64,000 nt of DNA from Chitinophagales bacterium (GCA_016787225.1 JAEUUY010000008.1:103732-167731), one strand, 5' to 3'; shown: positions 19,043 through 27,477, numbered from the stretch's first letter. Notes: a model not told the origin generated them from the letters alone. Made by a program: numbers and translations.

Positions 19043-19344
19043 ATGAGCACAGGATACAAGATTTTAGACCAGAATGCATTATTCTATTTGACGTTCCAGA
19101 TAGTAGATTGGGTAGATATATTTACACGAAAAATTTATAAAGATATTGTTATAGAAAGTTTCAGTTATTGTATGGAGCATAAGGGATTGAACTTATATGC
19201 TTATGTCATCATGTCTAATCATATTCATTTGATAGCTAGTGCTAGAGAAGGATTTGCATTGAGTGATATCATCAGAGATTTCAAGAAGCATACTGCTAAA
19301 CGATTTTTAGAAGAAATAAGCAAGCCAACAGAAAGTAGAAATGA
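19043..19344 (+). pseudogene. REP-associated tyrosine transposase, truncated (copy A)
   Basis: The first ~101 codons are nearly identical to the intact copy at 22210, including the HUH metal motif MSNHIHLI. At 19345 homology stops and the frame runs into copy B's left end (tail PASGSL, stop at 19364-19366). The C-terminal half with the YIHENPVRAGIV motif, near the catalytic tyrosine, is missing, so it should be inactive. Confidence 0.85.
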
Positions 19345-19428
19345 CCCCGCTAGCGGTAGTCTGTGATTAATTGCTAGTGCACGAGTTCTGCAGCGTTAGG
19401 CGAAGTTTGCAACTTCGTCTAAGTGTTA

Positions 19429-19466
19429 GTAAATTTGTAATTTACAAAATAAAAAAGCTAATTTTG
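19429..19466 (+). promoter_or_regulatory. Hairpin-embedded promoter of RAYT copy B
   Basis: Same hairpin gtaaatttgtaatttac at 19429-19445; its TTTG is followed after 21 nt by TAATTTTG (19459-19466). The spacing is 2 nt longer than in copies A and C because of extra A residues. Confidence 0.5.
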
Positions 19467-19477
19467 TAACGATAAAG

Positions 19478-20026
19478 ATGAGCACAGGATACAAGATTTT
19501 AGACCAGAATGCATTGTTTTAATTGACGTTTCAGATAGTAGATTGGGTGGATATTTTTACACGAAAAATTTATAAAGATATTGTTATTGATAGCTTCTTG
19601 TATTGTATGTAGCATAAAGGATTGGATTTATACGCTTATGTAATTATGTCGAATCATATTCATTTGATAGCTAGTGCTAGAGAAGGATTTGCATTGAGTG
19701 ATATCATCAGAGATTTCAAGAAGCATACTGCTAAGCAATTTTTAGAAGAAATAAACAAGCCAACTGAAAGTAGAAATGATTGGATGTTAAAACGATTTGA
19801 ATTCGCTGCTAAAAGGCACAAAAGAAACAGTGAGTTTCAAATATGGACGCACGAGAATCATGCTGTGGAGCATGTTTCGAATAAGTTTATTGATCAGAAA
19901 CTGAATTATATTCATGAAAATCCAGTAAGAGCAGGTATCGTATATAAAGCAGAAGACTATATGTATAGCAGTGCGTCGAACTATATTTTAGGAGAAGGAA
20001 TTATAAATGTCAAGATATTGGAATGA
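19478..20026 (+). pseudogene. REP-associated tyrosine transposase with two stop codons (copy B)
   Basis: Same length as the intact 182-codon gene, without frameshift, but codon 15 is TAA (19520-19522) and codon 45 is TAG (19610-19612). The remaining C-terminal part (MSNHIHLI ... YIHENPVRAGIV) is well preserved, so inactivation is recent. An internal ATG at 19622 leaves an ORF of 134 codons that still contains HUH and Tyr motifs. Confidence 0.88.
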
Positions 20027-21390
20027 AATCAAAGATTTCAATACACAGCGACGCAGTCAGAGACTGCGCCGAACAGGGGAGCCTGACCGCTTTTCAGAGT
20101 GTAGTATTCGAAGAGACCGTAGTGACACCAAGGTATGCCCCAGAGAATCTCATGTGGCGTGAGCAGCACCTCTATGGCAGCAGTAGGTTAGGTATGCTGA
20201 GACCCGATCTAGATATAGTCGATATCACGGCGCTGCCACCAGCAGACTGGTTAGCCATGAAGCAGTACGAACTCACCAATCACCTCGGTAATGTCCTCTC
20301 TACCGTCAAAGACGAAAAACTACAGCTAGACCTCAACTGCGATGGACTGGTAGATGCCTACGAACCTATTGTGCTTAATGCTACGGATTACTACCCCTTC
20401 GGTATGCCGATGCCGAATCGGACATACTCCTTATCTTCAAGCAATTATAGGTTTGGGTTCAATGGGAAAGAGAAAGATAATGAGATATATGGAGATGGGA
20501 ATGCAGTCGATTTTGGTGCGAGAGTGCACGACCCAAGATTAGGAAGATGGTTATCAGTTGACAAAAAATTCCAAAATTCACCTTATTTTACTCCTTATAA
20601 TTTTGCAGCTAATAATCCAATCGTATATATAGATCCCGATGGGAATACTGAATTTTATTTTAATGGAGAACACATTGGGTCTGATAAAATAGAAAATGGT
20701 CTTATTGGAATAGTTACAGATTTAGCTATTAAAATTGAAATTGGTGAAAAAAAAGTATATCCTTCATCAATTGAAAATGGAAAAGCATTTAATGGGGGAT
20801 TTGCACTTCATTTAGATGTTTTGAAACAAGGTCTTGAAGATTTTAAAAGAGCTGAAAAGTCATGGAAAAAGGGGAAAATTCGAGAACAAACTTCTGTAAT
20901 GATAAAAAATTCGTCAGGAGGTTACGATGTAACCTTTACAGGCGAAGGTCCAGATGCAAAAAAATCTGATTCAAGGGCTTCAGCATCAATTCCTCCTGGC
21001 GACGTCTCAAGTCATTCTCATCCATTGGACGTAGAGGTAAGTAAGGATGGTAAATCATCTTATTATGACGCTCTCATACCATCTCCACCTAGAGCGGATG
21101 GAAAAGGAGGAGATAAACTGGCATTCAAAGAATATTCAATTAATTTAATTGTAGGGAAAAATGGAGTGCCCAAAATTCATAGTGAATATGAGCAACAAAC
21201 AGATATTAATGGAGCACCGAAAAAAAATAGCGATGGAGAGCAACTATATACAAAAAAAATTAATTATACAATTATCGATGGGAGGGAATCAGCAATTAAT
21301 GTATTTGACTCTCAATCACAATTAGTTGGTACCGTAAATGTAGATCATGCAAAATCCATTGTTAAGAATGAGAACAAAAGAAAGAAATAG
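20023..21390 (+). CDS. 5'-truncated Rhs/YD-repeat protein tip with JAB-like C-terminal toxin domain
   Basis: The ORF begins inside the right end of RAYT copy B; true Rhs sequence starts at about 20081. Residues ~45-208 are the end of an Rhs core: EQHLYGSSRLG, YELTNHLGNVL, DYYPFGMPMP, RFGFNGKEKDNE, DFGARVHDPRLGRWLSVD, and the boundary motif NPIVYIDPDGN. After it the sequence changes to an AT-rich, Lys/Ser-rich C-terminal domain (~209-455) containing H331-S-H333-P, PSPPRAD (S354, D359) and INLIVGKNG, which resembles the metal-binding pattern of JAB/Mov34-type toxin domains. The N-terminal barrel is gone, so this is an orphan Rhs tip rather than a working effector. Toxin class is inferred from few residues. 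Confidence 0.65.
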   Translation: MKSKISIHSDAVRDCAEQGSLTAFQSVVFEETVVTPRYAPENLMWREQHLYGSSRLGMLRPDLDIVDITALPPADWLAMKQYELTNHLGNVLSTVKDEKLQLDLNCDGLVDAYEPIVLNATDYYPFGMPMPNRTYSLSSSNYRFGFNGKEKDNEIYGDGNAVDFGARVHDPRLGRWLSVDKKFQNSPYFTPYNFAANNPIVYIDPDGNTEFYFNGEHIGSDKIENGLIGIVTDLAIKIEIGEKKVYPSSIENGKAFNGGFALHLDVLKQGLEDFKRAEKSWKKGKIREQTSVMIKNSSGGYDVTFTGEGPDAKKSDSRASASIPPGDVSSHSHPLDVEVSKDGKSSYYDALIPSPPRADGKGGDKLAFKEYSINLIVGKNGVPKIHSEYEQQTDINGAPKKNSDGEQLYTKKINYTIIDGRESAINVFDSQSQLVGTVNVDHAKSIVKNENKRKK

Positions 21391-21853
21391 ATTTTTCATA
21401 AGGCTTATTCTTTTTTGGTTTCTAGTATTAAAATTTAGTCTAGTTTTTGGAATTGAAATTAAAGTAGTTTCAGGAGATGGAATTGAAGTTGTTGATTCAA
21501 TTTTAATTTTTTCGAATCAAGATAAAATTACTTACAAATTCGAAGCTATTACTAGGGAAAAACTCAATAAATTAGATTGTGTAACAATTTTAGCGATAAA
21601 AAATAAAAAAATTTGTATTCGAATTGATTATGATAAAATATTTTGTGATACAATTAAAATCAAATTAAATCAATTCCCTGATTGCACGCCAACAAGTAAT
21701 CTTATTGGAACCTATCAATCTTGTCAGGGTATGGGTCATACTTATGGTTTTTTCTCATTTGATTACCCCTGTTGCCCTAATGTTGAACTTGCTCCATATT
21801 ACTACATAGGAAAGAAAAAGTATTATTTTTCAAAAAAGAAGAAAAAACGATAA
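21368..21853 (+). CDS. Putative immunity protein to the Rhs tip
   Basis: 161 residues from the ATG at 21368 (an alternative in-frame ATG lies at 21347). It overlaps the Rhs reading frame by 23 nt. Basic N-terminus and hydrophobic segment (FFIRLILFWFLVLKFSLVFG) look like a signal peptide or anchor. The remaining part is beta-rich with five or more cysteines (CTPTSN, SCQG, CCPN) and a poly-Lys C-terminus. I do not recognise the family. Position directly after a polymorphic-toxin domain is the only argument for immunity; an exported immunity protein would imply a periplasmic target. Confidence 0.5.
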   Translation: MRTKERNRFFIRLILFWFLVLKFSLVFGIEIKVVSGDGIEVVDSILIFSNQDKITYKFEAITREKLNKLDCVTILAIKNKKICIRIDYDKIFCDTIKIKLNQFPDCTPTSNLIGTYQSCQGMGHTYGFFSFDYPCCPNVELAPYYYIGKKKYYFSKKKKKR

Positions 21854-21858
21854 GCCTT

Positions 21859-22130
21859 CCTAGCTCGGCGTAGTGTGGCGTGATTTTTTGGCGAAGTTTG
21901 CAACCTAGCTCGGCGTAGTGTGGCGTGGTTGTTTGGCGAAGTTTGCAACTTCGTCAGTGCGTTAGTAAATTTGTAATTTACAGAAAGAAGTTAGAAGTGT
22001 CAGGCATTGCGCTTGATATTTTTTATTGCGGATATTTATCGGGGTCCTTAGCTCGGCGCACTGTGGCGTGGTTGTTTGGCGATCCCGATAACCTAGTTCG
22101 CCGTATAGTGCAGTCGAAGTCGTGCTGTGT
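21859..22130. repeat. Tandem and scattered ~45-bp repeats between Rhs tip and RAYT copy C
   Basis: cctagctcggcgtagtgtgg... occurs at 21859 and again at 21904 (45-bp period, both running into ttggcgaagtttgcaac). A third, diverged copy starts at 22046 (ccttagctcggcgcactgtg) and a fourth, more diverged, near 22091 (cctagttcgccg). They end in the same cgaagtttgcaacttcg and gtaaatttgtaatttac hairpins found at the RAYT left ends (a hairpin at 21965-21981 is followed by no gene). They look like piled-up left-end fragments of RAYT elements. Confidence 0.75.
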
Positions 22131-22162
22131 TCGGCATAGTTTTTAACTATTTCGGAGCGTTC

Positions 22163-22198
22163 GTAAATTTGTAATTTACAAAAGAAAAGCTATTTTTG
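22163..22198 (+). promoter_or_regulatory. Hairpin-embedded promoter of RAYT copy C
   Basis: Hairpin gtaaatttgtaatttac (22163-22179), TTTG in it, 19-nt spacer, TATTTTTG at 22191-22198, ATG 12 nt later at 22210. Confidence 0.65.
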
Positions 22199-22209
22199 TA
22201 ACTATAAAA

Positions 22210-22758
22210 ATGAGCACAGGATACAAGATTTTAGACCAGAATGCATTATTTTATTTGACGTTCCAGATAGTAGATTGGGTAGATATATTTACACGAAAAA
22301 TTTATAAAGATATTGTTATAGAAAGTTTCAGTTATTGTATGGAGCACAAGGGATTGAACTTATATGCTTATGTCATCATGTCTAATCATATTCATTTGAT
22401 AGCTAGTGCTAGAGAAGGATTTGCATTGAGTGATATCATTAGAGATTTTAAAAAATATACTGCTAAGCAATTTTTAGAAGAAATAAACAAGCCGACAGAA
22501 AGTAGAAATGATTGGATGTTAAAACGATTTGAATTCGCTGCTAAAAGGCACAAAAGAAACAGTGAGTTTCAAATATGGACGCACGAGAATCATGCTGTGG
22601 AGCTTGTTTCGAATAAGTTTATTGATCAGAAACTGAATTATATTCATGAAAATCCAGTAAGAGCAGGTATCGTATATAAAGCAGAAGACTATATGTATAG
22701 CAGTGCGTCGAACTATATTTTAGGAGAAGGAATTATTAATCTCAAGATATTGGAATGA
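22210..22758 (+). CDS. REP-associated tyrosine transposase (Y1/HUH, RAYT family)
   Basis: 182 residues, intact. HUH motif in YVIMSNHIHLIASA (about residues 54-67) and the YIHENPVRAGIV block near the C-terminus, close to the expected catalytic tyrosine; the length matches single-domain Y1 transposases. Family members cut single-stranded DNA next to REP-type hairpins. Copies A and B are 95% or more alike in the shared parts by eye. It is the only copy able to make a full protein, so it would be the one able to act on all hairpin ends in the region. Confidence 0.9.
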   Translation: MSTGYKILDQNALFYLTFQIVDWVDIFTRKIYKDIVIESFSYCMEHKGLNLYAYVIMSNHIHLIASAREGFALSDIIRDFKKYTAKQFLEEINKPTESRNDWMLKRFEFAAKRHKRNSEFQIWTHENHAVELVSNKFIDQKLNYIHENPVRAGIVYKAEDYMYSSASNYILGEGIINLKILE

Positions 22759-22899
22759 AATCAAAGATTTCAATACACAGCGACGCAGTCAGAGACTGCG
22801 CCGAACAGGGGATTCGTACACGTGTGGTTACAAACTCGGGCTAGCATGGGGCTACCAAATAAAAATGATTACATTACCAATTAAACTATCCCTTATTAC

Positions 22900-23499
22900 C
22901 TACTTCACTCCCACAAATAATTTCTTCAATGGAAATTTCAATTTTGGAAATAGATAAGAAATGGCATTTTCTGTTTCAATTATAGGTTTTTTACCTATAA
23001 ATTTTCCATTTTCCAATACATAGATAAGCAATTGGCGCTCTGTAGGGTGAATCATCCAGTATTCTTTAACACCTGCTTCTTCGTAGAGTTCGTATTTGAT
23101 ATTCATTTCCTTATTCGAATTGCCTGGCGACAAGATCTCTACGACTAAGTCTGGTGCACCTAGGCAGCCTCGTTCATCGATTTTATCTTCATCACAAACG
23201 ACAATCAAGTCTGGCTGAACTACATTATAGATATCTTTATCTTTAGTTGATTGTTTTTTGTTTAGCAATCGAACATCGACGGGCGCAAAAAATAAACTAC
23301 AAGAATGGTTAATGAAATAAGCATCAAAAATTCTAGTAAGATTAAGTAGAATTCGCTGATGTGTGGTACTCGGCGCAGGGGACATCTCTGCTATTATTCC
23401 TTTAAACAGTTCTACCCTCTCTTTGATTTTCCACAAGAGATAGTCTGCATAAGAGTATTTCTTAGTTAGGTCTAATTGGGAGAGTTTAGTGATATTCAT
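22900..23499 (-). CDS. Uma2-family (DUF820) putative endonuclease
   Basis: 199 residues. PD-(D/E)xK-type elements are visible: Q-PDLIVVCD, then PDLVVEILSPGNSNKEM and K/YELYEEAGVKEYWMI. These are the hallmark blocks of the Uma2 restriction-like fold. Such genes are common in multiple copies in cyanobacteria and Bacteroidota; biological role unclear. It is divergent from the HAD gene. CAAAAATA at 23504-23511 reads TATTTTTG on the minus strand, just upstream of the ATG, with a TTG 22 nt further, so this is a probable promoter. Confidence 0.85.
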   Translation of the reverse strand: MNITKLSQLDLTKKYSYADYLLWKIKERVELFKGIIAEMSPAPSTTHQRILLNLTRIFDAYFINHSCSLFFAPVDVRLLNKKQSTKDKDIYNVVQPDLIVVCDEDKIDERGCLGAPDLVVEILSPGNSNKEMNIKYELYEEAGVKEYWMIHPTERQLLIYVLENGKFIGKKPIIETENAISYLFPKLKFPLKKLFVGVK

Positions 23500-23543
23500 A
23501 ACACAAAAATAAATAAAATTAAATACCTTTATCCAAAAATCAA

Positions 23544-24206
23544 ATGCAAAAAATTCAAGCTATTTTATTTGACATGGACGGGGTTCTCGTCTTCTCTGAG
23601 CCTTTTTGGAGAGAGGCGGAGCATAAGATTTTCAAGGAGAGATTTAATATCGAACTCACGGAAGAAGATGTGAACCAAAGTACAGGATTGAAGACTACTG
23701 AAGTGGTCAATATGCATATGTCAAAATATGGTTTTACCTGTGATCTATCGGAGATAGGACATGAAATAGAAAAAGAAGTAGTGCGGTTAGTCTATGAGCG
23801 AGGCGAGCCTATGGATGGACTGAGAGAACTCACAGAATGGATAAAAGAAAAAGGATGGCGACGCTGCCTAGTCACTTCGTCCTCGCAGTATGTGTATGAA
23901 AGCATTGTCCGTTTTGTGGGCTTAGATGACTATTTTGAGCGTAAATTTACAGCTTATGATGAGGAATGGGGCAAGCCTCATCCTGCGGTCTATCATTCAG
24001 CCATAAACTACCTAGGACTGGCAAAAGAAGATATCATAGTCATCGAAGATAGTATGAATGGCGTCAAAGCTGCCTATGCTGCTGGATTGAAAATTTTAGG
24101 ACTTCCAGAACAACACAATAGAAGCAATGAAATCTATAATTCAATGATTTTAAATTCATTTCAGAGCCATAATGAAATATTAAATTATTTGAAATCTAAT
24201 TGTTAA
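23544..24206 (+). CDS. HAD-superfamily phosphatase (beta-phosphoglucomutase/YniC-like)
   Basis: 220 residues. Motif I ILFDMDGVLVFSEP (nucleophile D10, acid D12), helical cap, motif II LVTSSSQ, motif III with K in WGKPHPAVY, motif IV VIEDSMNGVKAAYAAG. The cap and the 'EPFWREAE' start are closest to hexitol/2-deoxyglucose-6-phosphatases (YniC/HxpB) rather than to a mutase. Substrate is likely a sugar phosphate. Divergent from Uma2; spacer 44 bp. Confidence 0.88.
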   Translation: MQKIQAILFDMDGVLVFSEPFWREAEHKIFKERFNIELTEEDVNQSTGLKTTEVVNMHMSKYGFTCDLSEIGHEIEKEVVRLVYERGEPMDGLRELTEWIKEKGWRRCLVTSSSQYVYESIVRFVGLDDYFERKFTAYDEEWGKPHPAVYHSAINYLGLAKEDIIVIEDSMNGVKAAYAAGLKILGLPEQHNRSNEIYNSMILNSFQSHNEILNYLKSNC

Positions 24207-24248
24207 AATCTTAAAGATTTTTACTCTATTTCTCTGTAGCGTACCTCT

Positions 24249-24256
24249 TAAATTTG
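24249..24256 (+). promoter_or_regulatory. -7 promoter element of TonB receptor operon
   Basis: TAAATTTG, exact TAnnTTTG match, 16 bp before the ATG at 24273. Confidence 0.45.
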
Positions 24257-24272
24257 TTCTCTATTTATTTTT

Positions 24273-26639
24273 ATGTCATACAGATTATTATTCTCCTTTT
24301 TTCTATTACTATTTTCATTTAGTATACAAGCTCAAAATGTGAATCTCAGTGGAACAGTTTCTGATGCAGAGAGCGGAGAGACTATTACAGGTGCTATCGT
24401 TTCCATCATGGAACTTCAAGGTGTAGGCACAGCCACCAATGCCTATGGTTTTTATTCCTTATCCATACCAGTGGGTTCTTACAAAGTGCGTATAAAGTTT
24501 TTAGGTTATGATGAAAAGATAGAAGAGATAAATGTATCTGCGAGTCAGAAGAAAAATTTCACTATAAAAAAGAAGTCTACAGCTATAAAACAAGTGACAG
24601 TTTCTGGAAAGAAAAAACAAAAACTTACAGAAGAAGTACAGATGGGAAAAATTCAAGTGGATTTGAAGGAAATTGAAAAAATTCCTGTTATTCTAGGTGA
24701 ACGCGATATTTTAAAATCTATTCAACTCTTACCCGGAGTCATGCCTCAGCAGGAAGGTGCTTCTGGTATTGTCGTGCGTGGAGGCGGTATTGATCAAAAT
24801 TTGATATTACTCGATGAGGCACCAGTTTATAATGCCTCCCATTTACTTGGTTTCTTTTCTACTTTTAACTCTGACGCTTTAAAAGACTTGACTTTGTACA
24901 AAGGGAATATGCCGGCGGAATATGGCGGTAGATTATCCTCGGTCATAGATGTGAAAATGAAAGAAGGTAATAATAAAAATTATGAAATAGGAGGAGGTAT
25001 AGGACTTATCGCTTCACGATTGTATGCCGAAGGTCCTATCCAAAAAGATAAGAGCTCATTTTTTGTTTCAGGCAGACGAACCTACGCAGATGCTTTCTTA
25101 TTTCTCGCTTCAGATTCAGTAGCTAAGAAAAGTACCTTATATTTTTATGATTTAAACTTAAAAACAAACTTTAAAATCAGTGAGAAGGATAGAATTTATT
25201 TTTCGGGATATTTTGGGAATGACCATTTCGGACTGGCAGATGCCTTTGGAATACAATATGGTAACGTAACGGCTACCACTCGATGGAATAGAATAATAAA
25301 TGATAAGTTATTCTCCAATACTTCGTTTATATATAACAATTTTAATTATCAGGTCAAAATAGGTATCAATAACTTTGATTTAAAAGTTAACTCTATCTTG
25401 AATAATTATAGCTTAAAGCAAGACTATGACTACTTTTTAAATAGTAAAAATAGAATTAAAATTGGAGGTATTTCTACCTGGTATAATGTAGTACCAGGCG
25501 ATATAGAAAGCAATGATACCTTGGTAGCGAAGCGTGGTCTTAATAGAAGCAACGGCTGGGAAAACGCTGTCTATATTCAAAATGAACAAACAATAAGTTC
25601 AAAGTTAAAGATTAATTATGGACTCAGATTATCATTATTTACAGTAGCTGGAAGTAATAATTTATATTCTTTTGACGCATCAGGACGTGTGCTCGATACT
25701 ACTATTTTGAAAAATAGGCAATTGGATAGAAGTTATTTCAATCCTGAACCTCGTATATCTTTAAACTATAGCCTAGCCGAAGACAAATCTATCAAATTTG
25801 CTTATTCTAGAAATGTGCAATACATCCACCAGTTAAGTAATACGAATGCTGGATCTCCCACAGATCGATGGGTATTATCGACTAGAAATGTGCGCCCAGC
25901 TATATCAGACCAAGTTTCAGCGGGATATTTTTTCAATTTTGGGGGTGATATGTTTGAGGCTTCTATAGAGGGTTATTTTAAATATATGCAGAATCAGATA
26001 GATTATAAACCAGGAACCATCCTCACTGCGAATGAAACTGTGGAGAAAGATTTGGTTTATGGAATCGGTAGAGCCTATGGCGCAGAATTTTATGTGAAAA
26101 AACGAGTAGGAAAATTGACGGGCTGGGTTAGTTATACCTTAGCTAGATCCGAGAGAAGTTTTGACGGTGTTGATGGTGGAGAATGGTTCCCGTATCGTTT
26201 TGACCGCACACATGATTTAGCTGTGGTAGCCATGTATGACTTATCTAAGAAAATTAATATTTCAGGAACTTTGGTCTATTACACAGGAAATGCTACAAAT
26301 TATCCAACAGGGAAATACAGTATTTCGGGCGATGTCTCTGCTGATCCTACTTCCAATGGCTTGGTTTATACCTCTTATGAAAAAAGAAACAAAGATAGAT
26401 TCCCTAATTATACAAGGGTAGATTTAGCTCTGAACTGGTTACTTAAAAAGGGTAGAACTTGGGAGCATGAATTGAGCTTCTCTGTTTACAATGTGTTAGG
26501 AGCTAAAAATGCCTTTGCCATTGATTTTCTAAATAACATTCAAACAGGTGAAACCTTTGCTGAAAAAACTTATCTTTTTGCACAGGTTCCTTCCATCACT
26601 TATAATTTTAAATTTAAACCTAAGAAAGCAGTCAAATAA
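24273..26639 (+). CDS. TonB-dependent receptor with carboxypeptidase-regulatory-like domain
   Basis: 788 residues. Signal peptide to about FSIQAQ, then a CarboxypepD_reg-like domain (~22-110: LSGTVSDAESGETITGAIVS, GFYSLSIPVGSYKVRIKFLG). The plug follows at ~120-235 (ILKSIQLLPGVMPQQEGASG, VVRGGGIDQNLILLDEAPVY, MPAEYGGRLSSVIDVKMKEG) and then a barrel with typical RFDRTHDL and final strands. No SusD partner follows; instead a DUF4249-like lipoprotein starts 6 bp downstream. The pair probably imports or senses a large substrate at the outer membrane; ligand unknown. Confidence 0.92.
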   Translation: MSYRLLFSFFLLLFSFSIQAQNVNLSGTVSDAESGETITGAIVSIMELQGVGTATNAYGFYSLSIPVGSYKVRIKFLGYDEKIEEINVSASQKKNFTIKKKSTAIKQVTVSGKKKQKLTEEVQMGKIQVDLKEIEKIPVILGERDILKSIQLLPGVMPQQEGASGIVVRGGGIDQNLILLDEAPVYNASHLLGFFSTFNSDALKDLTLYKGNMPAEYGGRLSSVIDVKMKEGNNKNYEIGGGIGLIASRLYAEGPIQKDKSSFFVSGRRTYADAFLFLASDSVAKKSTLYFYDLNLKTNFKISEKDRIYFSGYFGNDHFGLADAFGIQYGNVTATTRWNRIINDKLFSNTSFIYNNFNYQVKIGINNFDLKVNSILNNYSLKQDYDYFLNSKNRIKIGGISTWYNVVPGDIESNDTLVAKRGLNRSNGWENAVYIQNEQTISSKLKINYGLRLSLFTVAGSNNLYSFDASGRVLDTTILKNRQLDRSYFNPEPRISLNYSLAEDKSIKFAYSRNVQYIHQLSNTNAGSPTDRWVLSTRNVRPAISDQVSAGYFFNFGGDMFEASIEGYFKYMQNQIDYKPGTILTANETVEKDLVYGIGRAYGAEFYVKKRVGKLTGWVSYTLARSERSFDGVDGGEWFPYRFDRTHDLAVVAMYDLSKKINISGTLVYYTGNATNYPTGKYSISGDVSADPTSNGLVYTSYEKRNKDRFPNYTRVDLALNWLLKKGRTWEHELSFSVYNVLGAKNAFAIDFLNNIQTGETFAEKTYLFAQVPSITYNFKFKPKKAVK

Positions 26640-26645
26640 AATTTA

Positions 26646-27437
26646 ATGAGTATGCGAGTCAAATTATTATTACCATTAGGATTATTGTTAGTCCTCTATT
26701 CATGCAAGGAGCGTATAGATGTATCACTAGCTGAGAATGCCAATAAACTGGTCATTGAGGGTGAAGTTCACGATGGACCAGGTCCTTATTTTGTAAAATT
26801 GTCTAGGTCTGTAAACTTCAATAACACTTCAAATCTTGTTCCACATTCACCAAATTGGGTTTTGATATCTGACAATGAAGGAAATCGTGACTCTTTAATA
26901 AAGCATGCAGACGGCTTATATAAAACGACTACCCTTCAAGGTAAGGTAGGTAATACCTATTATCTTACGGTAAATGACCCTAGTGGAGTCTATCGAGCAG
27001 AATCTAAATTAAATCCTAGTCCAAAGATAGATAGCTTTTATTACTTCTTTTTTCTGACACAGGATAATATAAACCCAACGATAGTGATTAATGATCCTAT
27101 TAATGAAGAAAATTTTTATCGATATTTCTCACGAAAAAACGGAAAGACCGCAGAATTTCAGTATGTCGTAGAAGATAGACTCATCAATGGTTCTCGTTGG
27201 AGATTTTCTACTTTTCGGGAAGATTTTAAAAAGGGCGACTCTGGAGAATTTGTTTTCTTAGGCATAGATAAGGCCAATTTTAATTATTGGAAAATATTGG
27301 TGCAAAATCAGGCAGTCGTCAGTGGTGGAAATGAAAGTGCTGCGCCTACAAACCCTCCTACCAATATATATGGAGGAGAAGTTTTGGGATATTTTAGTGC
27401 CCATTCCAGACAAACTTTGAAGTTTAAGGTCCCATAA
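26646..27437 (+). CDS. DUF4249-like surface/periplasmic lipoprotein
   Basis: 263 residues. Signal peptide with lipobox LVLYSC, then a beta-rich domain starting with KLVIEGEVHDGPGPYFVKLS, which is how DUF4249 proteins begin. It lies 6 bp after a TonB receptor, the usual genomic partner of this family in Bacteroidota. It is shorter than many DUF4249 proteins (~270-400) but ends naturally. Likely the lipoprotein component of the receptor complex, in the role SusD plays elsewhere (inference). Confidence 0.82.
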   Translation: MSMRVKLLLPLGLLLVLYSCKERIDVSLAENANKLVIEGEVHDGPGPYFVKLSRSVNFNNTSNLVPHSPNWVLISDNEGNRDSLIKHADGLYKTTTLQGKVGNTYYLTVNDPSGVYRAESKLNPSPKIDSFYYFFFLTQDNINPTIVINDPINEENFYRYFSRKNGKTAEFQYVVEDRLINGSRWRFSTFREDFKKGDSGEFVFLGIDKANFNYWKILVQNQAVVSGGNESAAPTNPPTNIYGGEVLGYFSAHSRQTLKFKVP

Positions 27438-27477
27438 ACATTTAAGCATTTTTAAAGGTCATCTAATAAACCTTGTT

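Larger units (their letters stand above)
18911..19344 (+). mobile_element. RAYT element copy A (3'-truncated)
   Basis: The left end accccgctatcggtagtctg and following ~130 bp are repeated at 19344 (copy B). The shared leader contains hairpins cgaagtttttaacttcg and gtaaatttgtaatttac, then the transposase start. The copy breaks off exactly where copy B's left end begins, after codon ~101 of the transposase. The missing 3' part is not present on the far side of copy B. Confidence 0.8.
19345..20080 (+). mobile_element. RAYT element copy B (complete ends, dead transposase)
   Basis: ~736 bp. The left end ccccgctagcggtagtctg includes palindrome ccgctagcgg. The right end has two hairpins, gaaatcaaagatttc and cgcagtcagagactgcg, and stops at gaacagggga, the same right end as in copy C (22812). 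The left end lies inside the copy A gene. The right end abuts Rhs coding sequence, so the element probably marks a recombination joint as well as an insertion. Confidence 0.75.
22091..22812 (+). mobile_element. RAYT element copy C (intact transposase)
   Basis: The left boundary is approximate because the left end has diverged (gttcggcatagtttttaactatttcgg replaces the A/B version). The right end is identical to copy B: hairpins gaaatcaaagatttc and cgcagtcagagactgcg, then gaacagggga at 22803-22812. Confidence 0.75.

Noticed and set aside
22900..23499. Uma2 gene considered as cargo of RAYT copy C
   Set aside because: It lies outside the element's right end (22812), has its own promoter from the other side, and Uma2 genes are common core-genome members.
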